Assembly (NCBI GenBank): GCA_034432855.1
Contig: DAOUBA010000140.1
Span: 1-54,601 of the forward strand
Length of the DNA: 54,601 nucleotides
From: DAOUBA01 sp034432855
Lineage (GTDB): Bacteria > Chloroflexota > Anaerolineae > B4-G1
Direction: 5' to 3'
The position numbers were made by a program, and so were the translations under genes. Of the stretch, positions 43,228 through 52,071 are shown one piece after another; position 1 is the first letter of the stretch; the number at the start of each line of letters is the position of its first letter. Below the pieces are notes generated by a model. The model ran no database searches. It saw nothing but the letters and a program-made list of their open reading frames with translations, and was not told the DNA's origin.

Positions 43228-45165
43228 ATGGGATTCTTTTCGGCGATTCGTGTACAGGTGTTTCTCGAACTGCTCAACGTCATCCTTGCCTCAGGTATCG
43301 TCATCGTCTCCTGTGCCCTCCTGCTCTACCTCGCGATCTACAACATCCGTAACAGCGTGGCCCGTTCGTTCGCTACGTTGTTGGGGTGCGTGCTGATCGC
43401 CTACTTCGTTGACCTGGCGGTGTTCGGTATTGAGGATGCTGAAGCGGCGGCGACCTGGCTGCGTGCTCAGTGGGTGGGGATCGCCTTTACCCCGGCAGCC
43501 TACCTGGATTTCTCCAACACGCTGCTCCTCACGACCGGCGCTCGTAGCAGGTGGCGTAACGTTGCCGTGTGGGCCAGTTATCTCCTGAGCGCGCTCCTGC
43601 TGTTGGGCGTGGCCTTCAGCGACGATGTGGTGCGCGGCGTGGTGATGGAGCCGCGCGCGCCGCATTTGCAGCCCGGGCCACTTTTTCCCCTGTTCGTCCT
43701 GTATTTCTTCGCCGGCCTGATCTGGGGTGCGGCTAACGTCGTCTGGGCACGCCGCCGCTGCCTCACGACGACCTCGCGCCGCCGCATGGCTTACCTGATG
43801 GCCTCATTCGCGGCACCCGCAGCAGGCGTGTTCCCCTTTCTTCTGGTCGCCGGCTGGCCTTCTTATGCACCGGAGACGGCCCTGTGGCTGCTGCTGGTGC
43901 TGGGCAACGTCGGGGTCGGGCTGATGTTGGGTCTCCTGGCCTACAGCGTGGCCTTCTTCGGCGCGCTCACGCCCGACCGCGTGGTCAAGCGGAGGCTGGC
44001 GCGTTTCTTGCTGCGCGGGCCATTCTCGGCTATCGTGTTGGTCGTGGTCATCGTGGCAGCGTCCCAGGCAAGCGGATGGCTGGGTCTGCCCAGCCAGAGA
44101 CTCGTACTCTTTGGTGTGGTCGGCACGATCCTGCTCCTGCAGTTCGCCATCGAAATGACCAAGCCGCTTCTGGATCACGTGCTCTATCGTCAGGATCTGC
44201 CGGAGATCGAGTGGCTGCAGGAATTGAGCAGTCGGTTGCTGACGACGACCGATCTGCGTCAGTTCCTGGAGAACGTGCTCACGGCGTTGTGTGATCTGTT
44301 GCGTGTGGAGACGGCCTTCTTGGCCGTGATCGAGGGAGGAAAGCCGCGCCTCGAGGTGGTGTGCGGACGGCTAGAACCAGGCGCGGCGGAGGCGTTGCCT
44401 CCGGAGGCGTGGCAGTCGCCCGCGCGTTCGGATCAGGAGCAGCGCGTTGGACGGCACGGCGACCTGTTCGTATGGGATGGTTACTGGCTGGCCCCTCTGC
44501 GTATCAAGGGACAGCGCGGCGTGGTCGGTGTGGTGGGCATTGCAGCGCGCTCGCCGCAGCCGGACTTGAGCCTGGAAGAACAGGCCGGATTGGAGGCGTT
44601 GCTCATCCAGGCGGCGGCAGCGCTGGAGGATCGCCAACTGCAGCAGGGCATCTTTGGCGCGTTGGAGCAGATTATCCCGGAGATCGAGGAAATCCAGCGA
44701 CGCCGGGGCGTGGTGCATTACGTGGGCGAGCAGGCGCTCACCGGCTTCAGCCTGATCGAGGCGCCCGAGTTCCGTCGCTGGGTGCGCGATGCGCTGAGCC
44801 ACTATTGGGGTGGGCCCAAGTTAGCCTCCAGCCCTTTGCTGGGACTGCGCGTGGTGGAACGCGCCGCGTGGGAATACGACGGTAACGTGCTGAAGGGACT
44901 GCGGACCGTGCTCGAACAGGCCATCGAGCAATTGCGGCCCAAGGGCCAGCGTCAGATGACCGCGCCGGAGTGGATTCTGTACAACATCCTCGACCTCAAG
45001 TTCCTCCAGGGCCGTCGCGTGAGCGAGATCGCGCGTCGGCTGGCGATGAGCGAATCGGACCTCTACCGCAAGCAGCGCGTGGCGATCGAAGCCGTAGCGC
45101 AGACGCTTGCCGAAATGGAACGGGAGGAACTGAACAATCGCCAGGCCAGTTCGACGGAGGATTGA
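43228..45165 (+). CDS. Membrane sensor regulator: 7TM-HisK type domain, GAF, C-terminal HTH, no kinase
   Basis: The 645 residues begin with about eight helices (about 15-310). The first seven have the arrangement of the 7TM N-terminal region of histidine kinases (for example WVGIAFTPAAYLDFSNTLLL). A GAF domain spans about 340-475 (VETAFLAVIEGGKPRLEVV, then LAPLRIKGQRGVVGVVGIA). A region of about 150 residues follows, ending in a helix-turn-helix at about 600-630 (VSEIARRLAMSESDLYRKQRVA). The kinase domains normally following such sensors (HisKA, HATPase) are absent. It could therefore be a one-component, membrane-bound regulator. Confidence 0.8.
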   Translation: MGFFSAIRVQVFLELLNVILASGIVIVSCALLLYLAIYNIRNSVARSFATLLGCVLIAYFVDLAVFGIEDAEAAATWLRAQWVGIAFTPAAYLDFSNTLLLTTGARSRWRNVAVWASYLLSALLLLGVAFSDDVVRGVVMEPRAPHLQPGPLFPLFVLYFFAGLIWGAANVVWARRRCLTTTSRRRMAYLMASFAAPAAGVFPFLLVAGWPSYAPETALWLLLVLGNVGVGLMLGLLAYSVAFFGALTPDRVVKRRLARFLLRGPFSAIVLVVVIVAASQASGWLGLPSQRLVLFGVVGTILLLQFAIEMTKPLLDHVLYRQDLPEIEWLQELSSRLLTTTDLRQFLENVLTALCDLLRVETAFLAVIEGGKPRLEVVCGRLEPGAAEALPPEAWQSPARSDQEQRVGRHGDLFVWDGYWLAPLRIKGQRGVVGVVGIAARSPQPDLSLEEQAGLEALLIQAAAALEDRQLQQGIFGALEQIIPEIEEIQRRRGVVHYVGEQALTGFSLIEAPEFRRWVRDALSHYWGGPKLASSPLLGLRVVERAAWEYDGNVLKGLRTVLEQAIEQLRPKGQRQMTAPEWILYNILDLKFLQGRRVSEIARRLAMSESDLYRKQRVAIEAVAQTLAEMEREELNNRQASSTED

Positions 45166-45190
45166 CAACGCTCTGGTGCGGCCATATAAT
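45162..45190 (+). promoter_or_regulatory. Consensus sigma-70-type promoter
   Basis: TTGACA (45162-45167) and TATAAT (45185-45190) are both perfect and 17 bases apart. The -35 overlaps the stop codon of the upstream sensor gene. Transcription would start near 45197, about 60 bases before the GTG at 45260. Confidence 0.9.
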
Positions 45191-45259
45191 CGGACAGTGG
45201 ATGAGTACAGCCAGGTGCTGAGCAGAGGTTGCCAGTTCCGAGATCCAGGGAGGTGGTCT

Positions 45260-45499
45260 GTGAAGTGGCAAGACTATATCACAGTTGACCCGAACATCTG
45301 TCACGGAAGGGCGTGCATCAAGGGAACGCGCATTATGGTCTCTGTCGTGCTGGACAATCTGGCTGCCGGCCTTACGCCTGATGAGATCATTCAATCCTAT
45401 CCAACGTTGACCCCTCAAGCGATACAGGCGGCTATCGCTTATGCTGCAGAGTTAGGGCGAGAGCGGGTCGTTGCTATACCTCATTTGGCTCCAGCATGA
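45260..45499 (+). CDS. DUF433 family protein (antitoxin-like)
   Basis: The 79 residues match DUF433: ITVDPNICHGRACIKGTRIM followed by a winged helix SVVLDNLAAGLTPDEIIQSY. DUF433 proteins are usually encoded just before DUF5615 PIN-like toxins. The GTG start 45260 follows AGGGAGG. An earlier codon at 45176 is possible but lies upstream of the predicted transcript start. It overlaps the DUF5615 remnant at its stop (ATGA). Confidence 0.88.
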   Translation: MKWQDYITVDPNICHGRACIKGTRIMVSVVLDNLAAGLTPDEIIQSYPTLTPQAIQAAIAYAAELGRERVVAIPHLAPA

Positions 45500-45712
45500 A
45501 GTTTAAGGTGGATGAGAACCTGCCGGTTGGTGACGGATCTCCTGCGAAGGGCCGGCCACGACGCGGTAACCATATTGGAGTAGCGCCTTGCTTATCCTCC
45601 TGCGGATTTCCCCGGATTGATATTGGCGCGCCTTGTGGAGATGCTTTCTACAGAGCCGCTTGACAAACACTTGTGGATCGTCGAAGAGGGACATGTGAGG
45701 ATCCGGGGTTAA
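45496..45712 (+). pseudogene. Decayed DUF5615 PIN-like toxin gene
   Basis: Fragments of a DUF5615 protein occur in order. Starting at ATG 45496 the sequence reads MKFKVDENLPV. The next frame then gives VTDLLRRAGHDAVTILE and a TAG. A further frame gives AYPPADFPGLILARL and ends in LWIVEEGHVRIRG at 45712. The middle, which normally holds the DLDFADIRA-type acidic site, is missing. So there is a frameshift near 45528, a stop and an internal deletion. The DUF433 partner and its consensus promoter are intact. Confidence 0.8.
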
Positions 45713-45743
45713 CCTTGCAAGCACTTTGGGAGGCGCAAAGACG

Positions 45744-46706
45744 ATGGGAGTAACAGGGATATGGGTTCCGGGGGATGTGCCGCCTGACGAAGGATACTGG
45801 CGGGCGCTGTTGAACGACGAGGAGTATGGAGGCGCGCCAATGGCCGCCGATTGGCCAGCGCGTGACGAGGCGCCCAACGCATGGGCAGAGCCACAGCCTG
45901 GCGCAGAACACTGGCAGGCTGCACAGCAGGCGATGGAACGCGGGGACGTGCTGGAATTGCCGGTGCTCGACTATAACCGCGGCGGGGTCGTGGTCGGCTG
46001 GAATGGCCTGCACGGTTTCGTGCCCGCCTCGCACCTGCTCTCTCTCCCGCCCGCGCTGAGCGAGGAAGAACGCTATGCCGAGTTGCAGCGCATGGTAGGG
46101 ACCAATCTGCGTCTCAAGGTCATTGAGGTATATCCTGAACAGAACCGCATCGTCCTTTCGGAGCGGGCCACTTATTGCGACGAGAGCGGACGCCGCAAGT
46201 TGCTCGACAGTCTCTCGCCTGGCGATGTGTGCCAGGGCACGGTGAGCAGGCTATGCCCCTTCGGGGCATTCGTGGACCTGGGTGGGGTGGAAGGGCTGGT
46301 GCACGTCTCGGAACTCTCGTGGGGACGGGTGGATTCCCCCGATGAAGTGCTTGAGGTCGGACAGCCCGTGGAGGTGTACGTGCTCGATGTGAACCGCGAG
46401 CGCGGGCGTGTGAGACTGAGCGTCAAGCGACTGTGCTCTAACCCCTGGCTGTCCGTGGAGGAGCGTTACCAGGTTGGGCAGATTGTGGAAGGCATCGTCA
46501 CGCACGTTGCGGATTTCGGGGCGTTTGTGCGCGTGGAAGATGGACTGGAGGCGTTGCTTCACGCTTCGGAGATGGCGGAGGAGGGGTTTGTGCACCCGCG
46601 CGATGTGCTACAGGAGGGCGACCGGGTGAATGCCTGCATTATTGCTCTCGATGGGAAGCGGCGGCGGATGGGATTGAGCCTGCGAAGTCTGGATCTGGAG
46701 AAATGA
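45744..46706 (+). CDS. S1 RNA-binding domain protein (RpsA-like, three S1 domains)
   Basis: The 320 residues have an acidic N-terminus (about 1-60) and three S1 domains. The first runs at about 70-140 (DVLELPVLDYNRGGVVVGWN). The second is at about 155-230 (CQGTVSRLCPFGAFVDLGGV). The third spans about 245-315 (VEGIVTHVADFGAFVRVEDG). It resembles short RpsA homologues of bacteria without the full six-domain S1, so an mRNA-binding role in translation is likely. GGGAGG at 45728-45733 supports ATG 45744. It overlaps ftsK by four bases. Confidence 0.85.
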   Translation: MGVTGIWVPGDVPPDEGYWRALLNDEEYGGAPMAADWPARDEAPNAWAEPQPGAEHWQAAQQAMERGDVLELPVLDYNRGGVVVGWNGLHGFVPASHLLSLPPALSEEERYAELQRMVGTNLRLKVIEVYPEQNRIVLSERATYCDESGRRKLLDSLSPGDVCQGTVSRLCPFGAFVDLGGVEGLVHVSELSWGRVDSPDEVLEVGQPVEVYVLDVNRERGRVRLSVKRLCSNPWLSVEERYQVGQIVEGIVTHVADFGAFVRVEDGLEALLHASEMAEEGFVHPRDVLQEGDRVNACIIALDGKRRRMGLSLRSLDLEK

Positions 46707-48961
46707 CACAAAAGCGCAGCAGTAGTAGAAAACCAGAGTCCCGCCTTGGCTGGCGAGAGGGTCTGACCCACCCGTTGGTGCAGCAGATTCTGGCTCTGGC
46801 TGTGGGGGCGCTGGGGCTGATCACGCTATTGACGCTGTTCCGGGTGACGGCTGGACGCTGGACGAATGCCTGGGTCGGCGCACTGCGTTACCTGCTGGGT
46901 TGGGGGGTGTACCCTTTGGCCGTGGCGATCCTGGTGGCTGGTCTTCTATGGATCGCGCACCTGCTGGATCGCCCGATCAAGTGGCGCTGGCGGCCTTTCG
47001 TCGGTGCGGAGTTGGTGTTCTTCGCACTGCTCGCACTGACACATGCAATCGCCGGCGCGCGAGACCCCTGGGCTCTGGTGGAAACCGGGTGGGGTGGGGG
47101 ACTGGTCGGCTGGGCGCTCTCGGTCACGCTTACGGCTTATCTGGGCTTGCCGGTAACTGTGCTTGTCCTGCTTGCGCTGACGGTGTTGGGCCTGGGCCTG
47201 GCATTCGACGTGACCTCTGCCGAGGTGAGGCAATGGGCAGGCGCGGTCTGGAACGTGATCACGCGAAAGCCTGCGGGTCATGCCCTTCCAAAGGAAGACC
47301 GGACGCCTCAACGGCCGCCGTCCCGGCCTGCCGTGCCGCGCGAACGCGAGCAGCCGGCCCCGCCCGTGCGTACGCCGCCCGTCTCACGCCCGGCACCCAC
47401 TGCGAAGCCAGAATCTTCATTGCCCCAGGTGCGTCCCGCTGCGCAGCCGCGTCCCGCTCCCCCGGCTCCGGCTGCTACCGGGGCGCGTGTGGTGCCCACA
47501 CCTGCAGTCCCGCTCCCTCCACGCCCACGCGAATACCAGTTGCCCCCGCTCGATCTGTTGGATGAGCCGGCAGGGCCGGCACTCACCGATGAAGAAATCC
47601 GCGAGAAGTCACGCATCATCGAAGAGACCCTGGCGCAATTCGGCCTGCCCGTCGAGGTGGCCGAGGTGCGCGTGGGGCCTACAGTCACTCAGTTCGGTGT
47701 GCGGCCCGGCTTTGTCGAGCGTTCCGGGGCTCTCGGGCGCAAGGTGCGTGTGAGCCAGATCAGCACGTTGGCCGACGACCTTGCACTGGCGTTGGCCGCG
47801 CCACGCATCCGCGTCGAGGCTCCCGTGCCAGGGCGCTCCATCGTCGGCATCGAAGTGCCCAACAGCGAAGTCCAACTGGTGGGTGTCCGCGAGGTAATGG
47901 AAACGGACGAGTTCCGCAAACTCGGTTCGCCGTTGGGCATCGCTTTGGGCCGCGACGTGGCAGGCGGGCCGGTCGTGACCGATCTTGCCAGGATGCCGCA
48001 CCTGCTCATCTCTGGTACGACCGGGTCGGGCAAATCGGTCTGCATCAAGGCGATCATCACCTGCCTGGTGTACAAGAACACACCCGATGACCTGCGGATG
48101 GTGATGATTGACCCCAAGATGGTGGAACTGGTGCGTTTCAACGGCCTGCCGCACCTGTACGGCCGGGTCGAGGTTGACCTGGAGCGTGTGGTGCGTGTGC
48201 TGCGTTGGGTGGCATTGGAGATGGACGATCGCTACAAGCGCTTCGCCGCCGCCACCGCGCGTCATCTCGACGATTACAACCGCATGATGAAGCGCGAAGG
48301 TCAGCCAACGCTCCCGCGCATTGTCGTGCTGGTTGACGAACTGGCCGACCTGATGATGCTGGCCCCCGAAGAGGTCGAGCGCACCATCTGCCGCATCGCC
48401 CAGATGGCCCGTGCGACGGGCATCCACCTGGTCGTGGCGACGCAGCGGCCCAGCGTGGACGTGGTCACCGGGCTGATCAAGGCCAACTTCCCGGCGCGTA
48501 TCTCCTTCGCCACGGTCAGCCAGACCGACTCGCGGGTGATCCTGGATATGCCGGGTGCAGAGACGTTGATGGGGCGCGGGGACATGCTCTACCTGGGCGC
48601 CGACGCCGGCTATCCGGTGCGCGTGCAGGGCTGCTATGTCTCCGAAGAAGAGATCGAGCGCCTGGTCGAGTTCTGGCGCAAGCAGGTGGGCGCGGTCGAG
48701 GAGGAGGCGCCATGGGAGCGCATGATGCGGCCAACGGAACACGGGCCGGGAGCAGTTGGCGACGAGGACGACGATCTGCTGCAGCAGGCGATTGCGCTGG
48801 TGCGGAGTACCGGCAGCGCCTCGGCTTCGCTCTTGCAACGGCGCTTGCGCATCGGCCATCCACGTGCCGCGCAGTTGATGCAGCAGATGGAGGAGATGGG
48901 CATCATCGGCCCGCCGGAGGCGGCTGGGCGCACGCGACGGGTGATTATTGGGGAGGATTGA
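46703..48961 (+). CDS. ftsK: DNA translocase FtsK/SpoIIIE
   Basis: FtsK moves chromosomal DNA through the division septum. The 752 residues comprise four N-terminal membrane helices (about 25-170) and a Pro-rich linker (about 195-280). The alpha domain follows, then a RecA-like motor with Walker A GTTGSGKS (438-445), Walker B IVVLVDELADLMM, and the FtsK signature GIHLVVATQRPSVDVVTGLI. The C-terminal gamma winged helix follows from about 690. All motor motifs are intact. Its ATG overlaps the S1 gene stop and the next gene starts directly at its stop. Confidence 0.95.
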   Translation: MTQKRSSSRKPESRLGWREGLTHPLVQQILALAVGALGLITLLTLFRVTAGRWTNAWVGALRYLLGWGVYPLAVAILVAGLLWIAHLLDRPIKWRWRPFVGAELVFFALLALTHAIAGARDPWALVETGWGGGLVGWALSVTLTAYLGLPVTVLVLLALTVLGLGLAFDVTSAEVRQWAGAVWNVITRKPAGHALPKEDRTPQRPPSRPAVPREREQPAPPVRTPPVSRPAPTAKPESSLPQVRPAAQPRPAPPAPAATGARVVPTPAVPLPPRPREYQLPPLDLLDEPAGPALTDEEIREKSRIIEETLAQFGLPVEVAEVRVGPTVTQFGVRPGFVERSGALGRKVRVSQISTLADDLALALAAPRIRVEAPVPGRSIVGIEVPNSEVQLVGVREVMETDEFRKLGSPLGIALGRDVAGGPVVTDLARMPHLLISGTTGSGKSVCIKAIITCLVYKNTPDDLRMVMIDPKMVELVRFNGLPHLYGRVEVDLERVVRVLRWVALEMDDRYKRFAAATARHLDDYNRMMKREGQPTLPRIVVLVDELADLMMLAPEEVERTICRIAQMARATGIHLVVATQRPSVDVVTGLIKANFPARISFATVSQTDSRVILDMPGAETLMGRGDMLYLGADAGYPVRVQGCYVSEEEIERLVEFWRKQVGAVEEEAPWERMMRPTEHGPGAVGDEDDDLLQQAIALVRSTGSASASLLQRRLRIGHPRAAQLMQQMEEMGIIGPPEAAGRTRRVIIGED

Positions 48962-49558
48962 GTGGAGGGGAAGGTGCAGCAGAGCGAAAGGGCGGGGAAG
49001 TGGCTGGCAGCGTGGCGGGAGGCGGCGTTGGACCGCCTGCCGGACGACTGCCGAGATGCTCCGTGGCTTTGGGTCCTGGCGAGGCAGGCTGAATCCAATC
49101 CCGAATTGGGCCGTCGAATGGCGGTGCTCGAGGTGTTGATGGATGGTCGCCCGCATTCCGTTCCGGACCTGCAGGCAGCGGTCGAGGAGCGTTTGGGCGA
49201 AGGCTGCTTTGGCGGGCAGGCAAAGCAGGCGTTGGAGGGTGATATTGCCGCTCTGAAAGCCTGGGGAATCCGCATCGGCTACAGCGACACGCCGAAGGCA
49301 GAGGGCTATTACCTAAAAGATCCACCGGTCATAACTTCACGCCAACGGCTCTACGGGGAAGAGCCGAATCCATTGCAGATTGAGGTCTATCGCTCATGGG
49401 ATAGTGTACGTAAGATGCGCCGCATGTTCGAGATGTTCGAATTTGCTTTGCAGCAGGCCAGGGTTGGGACTCGCTCACGCCACCCGGACTGGAGTGATGA
49501 GCAGGTCGAGAAAGAGGCCCGGCGTCTGGTCACAGGAACTGCGTCTGTCGTGGAGTGA
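48962..49558 (+). CDS. wHTH-fused partner of a nucleotidyltransferase
   Basis: The 198 residues seem to join two parts. About residues 45-118 look like a winged helix (VLEVLMDGRPHSVPDLQAAV, then GIRIGYSDTPKAEGYYL). The C-terminal part (about 140-195, RRMFEMFEFALQQARVGTRS) resembles small helical proteins found beside standalone nucleotidyltransferases, often of toxin-antitoxin type. GTG 48962 immediately follows the ftsK stop. The nucleotidyltransferase gene starts five bases after its stop. Confidence 0.6.
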   Translation: MEGKVQQSERAGKWLAAWREAALDRLPDDCRDAPWLWVLARQAESNPELGRRMAVLEVLMDGRPHSVPDLQAAVEERLGEGCFGGQAKQALEGDIAALKAWGIRIGYSDTPKAEGYYLKDPPVITSRQRLYGEEPNPLQIEVYRSWDSVRKMRRMFEMFEFALQQARVGTRSRHPDWSDEQVEKEARRLVTGTASVVE

Positions 49559-49563
49559 CGAGA

Positions 49564-50136
49564 ATGGCAGACGTACAACTCGAACAGAATCGAGCCTTTG
49601 GAGGAGTCATTGATATTCTTGAAGCCTGCGGGATCGAGTACGTAATCTGGGGAGGAGTAGCTGTTGCTCTGTACGGCGAGCCCCGTTTCACCCAGGATAT
49701 GGACGTTGTGCTCCGTCTGTCTTTTGACCAGGTAAAGACCTTGGCCCGGTTGTTGCAAGAGGATGGTTATTACATTTCGGTTGAATCCATTCAAGAGGCA
49801 AGGGGATCGTACTTCAACGCGATTCACATAGAGACCGGGATCAAGGTTGACTTTTGCATAGCGGGCCGAGATCCGGTCTACAGATGGGCTTTTGAACATC
49901 GTCGGACGGAGGACTTTGACGAATTCCGCAAGGCAGCCTATATGCCACCTGAAGCGGTCATTCTTACCAAGTTGCAAGCCTATCAGAGCAGCAGGTCCAC
50001 CCGGCATCTGGACGATATCGAGTCCATCTTGCGCGTATCGGGCCCAAAGTTGAACCTTCAGTATATCGCTCAAGAGGCGGTCAGGATCGGGGCCTTGGGC
50101 GTCTGGCGTGAGTTGTTGGACAGGAACAGGTTGTGA
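49564..50136 (+). CDS. Nucleotidyltransferase (AbiEii/DUF6036-like)
   Basis: The 190 residues have the nucleotidyltransferase pattern EYVIWGGVAVALYGEPRFTQ and DMDVVLRL, with two aspartates of the active site, followed by KVDFCIAGRD. A helical C-terminus (YQSSRSTRHLDDIESIL) is present. The type resembles AbiEii-like and DUF6036 proteins used in type IV toxin-antitoxin pairs. The preceding protein may be its partner. It overlaps the lysE gene by GTGA. Confidence 0.8.
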   Translation: MADVQLEQNRAFGGVIDILEACGIEYVIWGGVAVALYGEPRFTQDMDVVLRLSFDQVKTLARLLQEDGYYISVESIQEARGSYFNAIHIETGIKVDFCIAGRDPVYRWAFEHRRTEDFDEFRKAAYMPPEAVILTKLQAYQSSRSTRHLDDIESILRVSGPKLNLQYIAQEAVRIGALGVWRELLDRNRL

Positions 50137-50783
50137 ATTATCTCGCCCTCTTCGCCTGGTCGTTCGGCATGGCCATCGGCCCTGTCGTCAGCCCCGGTCC
50201 GGTCAGCGTGGCGGTCGTGACCGAAGGAGTGCGGCAGGGCTTTCGCGTTGGCCCCCTGGTGAGCACCGGTCACGCATTGGTCGAACTACTGGCGGTAGGG
50301 GCGCTGATGTTGGGGATGGGGCGTGCGCTGGAGTACCCGGCGCTCGTGGCGGGGGTCGGCATTCTGGGCGGGCTATTCCTGCTCTGGATGGGCGGGACGA
50401 TGGGGTGGGGCGCCGTACAAGGCAGGTCGAGGTTGCCCCACGCCGATGACTGTGCCGGGAACAGGGCGGGCCGCGGCCTGATCGGTCTGGGCGTGGCGAC
50501 GACGGTGAGCAATCCTTTCTGGTACGTCTGGTGGATTGGGGTGGGCGGCGGCTACGTGCTGGCGAGCGGGCAGCAGGGACCAGCGGCGCTTGCCGCGTTC
50601 TACCTGGGTCACATCTCGGCCGACTATGGCTGGAACACGCTGCTGGCGACCGCTGTTGCCTCCGGCCGCCCGTGGCTGAACGATCGGGTATACCAGGCGC
50701 TTCTCATAGTGTGTGGGGTATTCCTCGTCTACACCGGCGTGCGCTTCATCTGGGCCGGGGTCGGGGTGTTGATGAGCAGATAG
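50133..50783 (+). CDS. LysE family transporter
   Basis: The 216 residues have six helices. GMAIGPVVSPGPVSVAVVTEG is the family signature near the N-terminus. Members export amino acids (lysine, threonine, homoserine). The GTG start overlaps the preceding stop as GTGA. The order S1, ftsK, wHTH, nucleotidyltransferase and lysE gives a run of overlapping or abutting genes of unrelated function. The substrate is unknown. Confidence 0.85.
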   Translation: MNYLALFAWSFGMAIGPVVSPGPVSVAVVTEGVRQGFRVGPLVSTGHALVELLAVGALMLGMGRALEYPALVAGVGILGGLFLLWMGGTMGWGAVQGRSRLPHADDCAGNRAGRGLIGLGVATTVSNPFWYVWWIGVGGGYVLASGQQGPAALAAFYLGHISADYGWNTLLATAVASGRPWLNDRVYQALLIVCGVFLVYTGVRFIWAGVGVLMSR

Positions 50784-50798
50784 GAAAAGGAGAGCGCA

Positions 50799-51263
50799 AT
50801 GAACATTGGCATCATCGTCTATTCCCAAACCGGCAACACCTATTCCGTCGCTACGAGGCTCAAGGAAAAACTCGCTGCAGCCGGGCATACGGTGACGCTG
50901 GAACGGATCGAGGTCATCGGCAAAGTTGCGCCGGGCAAGCCTGTCCAGTTCAAGACGCTGCCCGATGCGGGAAAATACGACGCGCTGGTTTTCGGCGCTC
51001 CGGTGCAGGGCTTTTCCCTCTGCTGGCCAATGCTCGGCTATCTCGAGCAGATTGCTTCGTTGCAGGGCAAGAAAGTGGCCTGTCTGGTTACTGAGGCATT
51101 TCCCTATCCCTGGATGGGCGGGAACCGCGCCGTTCGCCAGATGAAGCGGCTCTGCGAGTCCAAAGGTGCGACGGTTTGCGGATCGGGGATCGTCAACTGG
51201 ATGAACAAGAGCCGCGAGCAGCAGATCGTCCAGGTCGTGGATAGACTGGGTCAATTGTTCTGA
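50799..51263 (+). CDS. Flavodoxin-family protein
   Basis: The 154 residues begin with the FMN phosphate loop IVYSQTGNTYSVA (5-17) and continue with DALVFGAPVQGFSLCWPM, the loop that covers the isoalloxazine ring. The length and fold match short-chain flavodoxins, which carry electrons. AAGGAGAG precedes the ATG. No dedicated redox partner lies beside it. Confidence 0.85.
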   Translation: MNIGIIVYSQTGNTYSVATRLKEKLAAAGHTVTLERIEVIGKVAPGKPVQFKTLPDAGKYDALVFGAPVQGFSLCWPMLGYLEQIASLQGKKVACLVTEAFPYPWMGGNRAVRQMKRLCESKGATVCGSGIVNWMNKSREQQIVQVVDRLGQLF

Positions 51264-51300
51264 GCCTGTCTCTCCCCATTGGTACGGACAGGAGGGGTAT

Positions 51301-52071
51301 ATGACCATCCTGATCGGCACCAGCGGCTTTAGTTACGACGACTGGGTGGGGCCGGTCTACCCGGAAAACCTGCCCAAACGCGAGTGGCTCTCTTACTACG
51401 CCCGCGAGTTCCCCACCTGTGAGCTGAATTTCACCTACTACCGCATCCCCAGCCCGCGCACGCTCGACCAGATGGCGGCCAAAGTGCCGGCAGGCTTTCT
51501 CTTCGCCGTCAAGGCCTTCCAGGGCATCACCCACGAGCGTGAAAACCCCAAACCGCAGATCGAAGAGTTCACAGCCGCGCTTGCGCCGCTGATCGAGGCG
51601 CAAAAATTTGCCTGCGTCCTGGTCCAATTTCCCCACTCCTTCCACGCCAACCCGGCCAACCGCGCTTATCTCCGCTCGCTGCGCGAGGGCTTTGGCGATC
51701 TGCCGGTAGTGGTCGAGTTCCGCTCACACGATTGGGTCAACGAACGTACCTTCGAGGAACTGCGCGCGCTCAACCTGGGTTTTTGCTGTGTGGACGAGCC
51801 ACGCTTGAAGGGGTTGATGCCGCCGGTGGCGGTCGCCACGGGGCCTGTGGCCCACGTGCGCTTTCACGGGCGCAATGCGGCCAAGTGGTGGCAGCACGAG
51901 GAGGCATGGGAACGGTACGACTATACCTACAGCGACGATGAACTGCAAGAGTGGGTGCCTAAAATCCGCCAGCTCGATCAGGAGGCGCCTCTGACGCTGG
52001 TCTATATGAACAACCATTGGCAGGGCCAGGCGGTGGGGACGGCGCGGCAGTTGAAGAGGCTGTTGGCGTAA
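51301..52071 (+). CDS. DUF72 family TIM-barrel protein
   Basis: The 256 residues start with ILIGTSGFSYDDWVGPVYP, the DUF72 hallmark. Typical elements follow: FAVKAFQGITHE, VLVQFPHSFH, VVEFRSHDWV and HVRFHGRN. The fold is a TIM barrel of unknown biochemical role. AGGAGGGG precedes the ATG. Confidence 0.93.
   Translation: MTILIGTSGFSYDDWVGPVYPENLPKREWLSYYAREFPTCELNFTYYRIPSPRTLDQMAAKVPAGFLFAVKAFQGITHERENPKPQIEEFTAALAPLIEAQKFACVLVQFPHSFHANPANRAYLRSLREGFGDLPVVVEFRSHDWVNERTFEELRALNLGFCCVDEPRLKGLMPPVAVATGPVAHVRFHGRNAAKWWQHEEAWERYDYTYSDDELQEWVPKIRQLDQEAPLTLVYMNNHWQGQAVGTARQLKRLLA

Noticed and set aside
45503..45877. 124-codon minus-strand frame over the DUF5615 remnant
   Set aside because: The plus-strand fragments match DUF5615 in order and follow DUF433, which explains the region better.
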